Assembly: GCA_937923735.1 (NCBI GenBank)
Contig: CALDUJ010000182.1
Coordinates: forward strand, 1-33,689
Reading direction: 5' to 3'
Length of the DNA stretch: 33,689 nucleotides
Source of the DNA: an uncultured Flavobacteriaceae bacterium
GTDB lineage: Bacteria; Bacteroidota; Bacteroidia; Flavobacteriales; Flavobacteriaceae
The notes beneath the pieces were generated by a model, which worked only from the letters and a program-made list of their open reading frames with translations, did no database searches and was not told the DNA's origin. The stretch's first letter is position 1. The number at the start of each line of letters is the position of its first letter. The translations under genes were made by a program, and so were the position numbers. This document shows, in pieces, positions 31,981 to 33,689 of this stretch.

Positions 31981-33689
31981 ATGAAAAAAATTACTTTACT
32001 ATTATTTTTTCTAATATCTATTGCTCTCACTTGGCAAACAAATGCGCAAAGCACAATTAATATCACAACATCTGGGGGTAGCTATCCAGGTGAAAAATGG
32101 GTAAGTATTACAACAGAAGCTGATGGCGCAGGAACTCAAGTCTGGGGTCAAGGAGACGGAACCCAATGTAACGGTAGTGGTCTAATTAACGAAAATATTA
32201 TGATAGCTCCGGGTACGTATTATGTTAATTGTTATGATCAATATGATGACGGTTGGGATGGTACTCTCATATCTGTTACAGCATATGGAGCAGTTATAGG
32301 GGATAATGGAGGTACTTCACCTAGTGATGGGGAAGATACTGATGCAGCTTCTTCTTGCGAAGGTACAGCCGAAGAATTTGAAGCATCATTTGTTATTGTA
32401 GTACCCAATCCACCAGCATGTTCACCACCAATTAGTATAGTATCTACTCCTTCCACCACAACAGATACTACTATTACTTGGTCTGCAGGAGGAACAGAAA
32501 CTATGTGGGGCTACGAATGGGGGGCGACAGGTTTTGTGCAAGGAACTGGTACAACTGGTTCTGTGATGACTACTCCAAGTATTGACCTTACAGGTCTTAC
32601 ACCTGGTGCAGATTATGATATTTACATTCAAGCTAATTGTGGAGGAGCTAATGGTGACAGTACATTCGCAGGTCCAATTACATGGAGACAACCAAACATT
32701 GGAGACACTTGCGATTTTCCAATTTCGGCTACAGTTGAGGCAGATTGTAGTGCTGCGACTCAGAATGTTATAGACTATACTACTGCTGTAGATCTTGGAC
32801 CTTTTTCTTGTGACACTACTGCCAACAATATAGGTGCATGGTTTGAAATCACTAGCCCTGCTAGCGGAGCGATAAAGTTTATAACAACTGGTAGTATGAC
32901 TGATTTGGCTATTTTTGAAACATGTGGTTCAGAACTATATTGTAATGGTTCACTTCCGGCTGAGTTTTCATTATCAGGCCTTACACCTAGCACAGTTTAC
33001 CGTATTGCTATATGGAAAGATAGTGCTACAACTGGAACTTCTGATGTTTGCTTCGAAGAAGTAAATTGTCTATTTCCAACGGGTTTAACGGCTAATGCGA
33101 CTGGGGAAACAACAGCTGATTTAACATGGACAGCTGGAGGCACAGAATCAGCATGGGAATATGTTGTTCAAGTAGATGGAACAGGAACTCCTACAGGTGC
33201 TGGGACAGCTTCGGCAACACCTTCAGCATCTGCAACAGGTCTTGTAAGTGATACTGCATACGAAGTTTATGTGAGAGCTGATTGTGGTGGAGGTTCTTAT
33301 AGTGAGTGGTTTGGACCAGTAGATTTTACGACACCTGCTACACCAGCATCTGTTCCTTATTCTTATGATTTCTCAGGATTTCCAGACATGGGTTGGACTC
33401 AAGCAGGAAGTGGTAATCCAACCACAGGTCCAACTGGAACGACAAGTGGTTGGAGTACACAAAACTATGCCAATGATGCTGCTAGCTCAAATGGATTGGC
33501 TGCTTCGGTGAATCTTTGGTCTTCAAACAATCAACAAGAATGGCTTATAAGTGCGCCCATAGATTTAATGGCAGCTGGAACATATTATTTGAATATGGAC
33601 GTAGCAGTTACAGCTTGGAATGCCGCTGGACCAAGTGCTATGGGGTCTGATGATGAGGTTCAAGTTCTCATCAGTACAGATGGAGGAAC
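31981..33689 (+). CDS. Large secreted protein with fibronectin type III domains (type IX secretion candidate), partial
   Basis: The ORF track misses this gene because it has no stop inside the window; 569 codons from the ATG at 31981 are open without interruption. A signal peptide (KKITLLLFFLISIALTW..NAQ) is followed by a beta-rich first domain (WDGTLISVTAYG). Then come an FnIII domain (about 146-238, ITWSAGGTETMWGYEWG ... YDIYIQANCGG), a beta-sandwich domain with paired Cys (DTCDFPISATVEADC), a second FnIII (about 358-448, LTWTAGGTESAWEYVV ... AYEVYVRADCGGGSYSEW) and the start of a cleaved-adhesin/MAM-like domain (YSYDFSGFPDMGWTQ). This architecture is typical of type IX substrates with a C-terminal sorting domain, which would lie beyond the edge. 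Likely an adhesin or other surface protein; no catalytic site is visible. Confidence 0.85.
   Translation, partial: MKKITLLLFFLISIALTWQTNAQSTINITTSGGSYPGEKWVSITTEADGAGTQVWGQGDGTQCNGSGLINENIMIAPGTYYVNCYDQYDDGWDGTLISVTAYGAVIGDNGGTSPSDGEDTDAASSCEGTAEEFEASFVIVVPNPPACSPPISIVSTPSTTTDTTITWSAGGTETMWGYEWGATGFVQGTGTTGSVMTTPSIDLTGLTPGADYDIYIQANCGGANGDSTFAGPITWRQPNIGDTCDFPISATVEADCSAATQNVIDYTTAVDLGPFSCDTTANNIGAWFEITSPASGAIKFITTGSMTDLAIFETCGSELYCNGSLPAEFSLSGLTPSTVYRIAIWKDSATTGTSDVCFEEVNCLFPTGLTANATGETTADLTWTAGGTESAWEYVVQVDGTGTPTGAGTASATPSASATGLVSDTAYEVYVRADCGGGSYSEWFGPVDFTTPATPASVPYSYDFSGFPDMGWTQAGSGNPTTGPTGTTSGWSTQNYANDAASSNGLAASVNLWSSNNQQEWLISAPIDLMAAGTYYLNMDVAVTAWNAAGPSAMGSDDEVQVLISTDGG

Noticed and set aside
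32238-32993. Minus- and plus-strand ORFs inside the right-end region
   Set aside because: They are shadows of the open FnIII gene, which has a signal peptide and domain pattern in its own frame.

Overview
This window is chromosomal DNA from a member of the Flavobacteriaceae (Bacteroidota), closest in character to the marine genera. Four things point there. The base composition is AT-rich. Several genes are preceded by the Bacteroidota -7 box TAnnTTTG and few have a clear Shine-Dalgarno site. The family repertoire is flavobacterial: the 482-aa GAPDH, LVIVD lipoproteins, DUF2279, DUF4835, DUF6913, an Rpb6-type omega subunit, and a HAD phosphatase opening that normally belongs to a SerB-SerA fusion. 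The right end enters a large secreted, fibronectin-III-rich protein of the type exported by the type IX system. No rRNA, tRNA, CRISPR array, prophage or insertion sequence was seen. Genus assignment is inference.

Layout. 1-4.8 kb (minus strand): start of the serine-biosynthesis phosphatase, a GNAT acetyltransferase, a membrane coiled-coil protein, a two-gene LVIVD lipoprotein operon, and gapA. 4.8-6.2 kb (minus): an HtrA/DegP periplasmic protease. 6.3-10.4 kb (plus): dapF, a GNAT, mltG and a DUF2279 gene packed as an operon, then a lysozyme-fold wall protein with its own promoter. This block is centred on cell-wall precursor supply and peptidoglycan processing. 10.4-13.0 kb (minus): the dnaA / LMW tyrosine phosphatase / tetrapyrrole-methylase-family operon. 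13.2-15.7 kb: a hotdog thioesterase facing a LEA14-like lipoprotein, ribD and yigZ operon. 15.7-20.6 kb: a GNAT, prmC, a LOG-family gene, cutC (minus) and ligA, in a locus rich in short dispersed repeats. 20.7-22.7 kb: two diverged paralogous membrane proteins (YhhN-like) flanking a DoxX gene. 22.7-24.4 kb (minus): a 5'-nucleotidase split into two genes. 24.5-31.8 kb (plus): DUF6913, dapA, bamD, rpoZ, coaBC, a DUF4835 gene, recN and fabI, a housekeeping run typical of Bacteroidota. 31.98 kb to the end: the FnIII surface/secreted protein, cut by the window edge and absent from the supplied ORF track.

Most of the window is ordinary core genome. The observations most worth a second look are these: a 22-bp element (19/22 identical) placed at the same distance before both YhhN-like paralogs; a dispersed repeat translated in frame inside PrmC; intrinsic terminator hairpins lying just before the start codons of dnaA, a GNAT gene and the FnIII gene, plus one buried inside the 3' end of a convergent gene; and a CoaBC whose decarboxylase half lacks the usual active-site Cys and Asn. 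No clearly novel multi-gene system was found.
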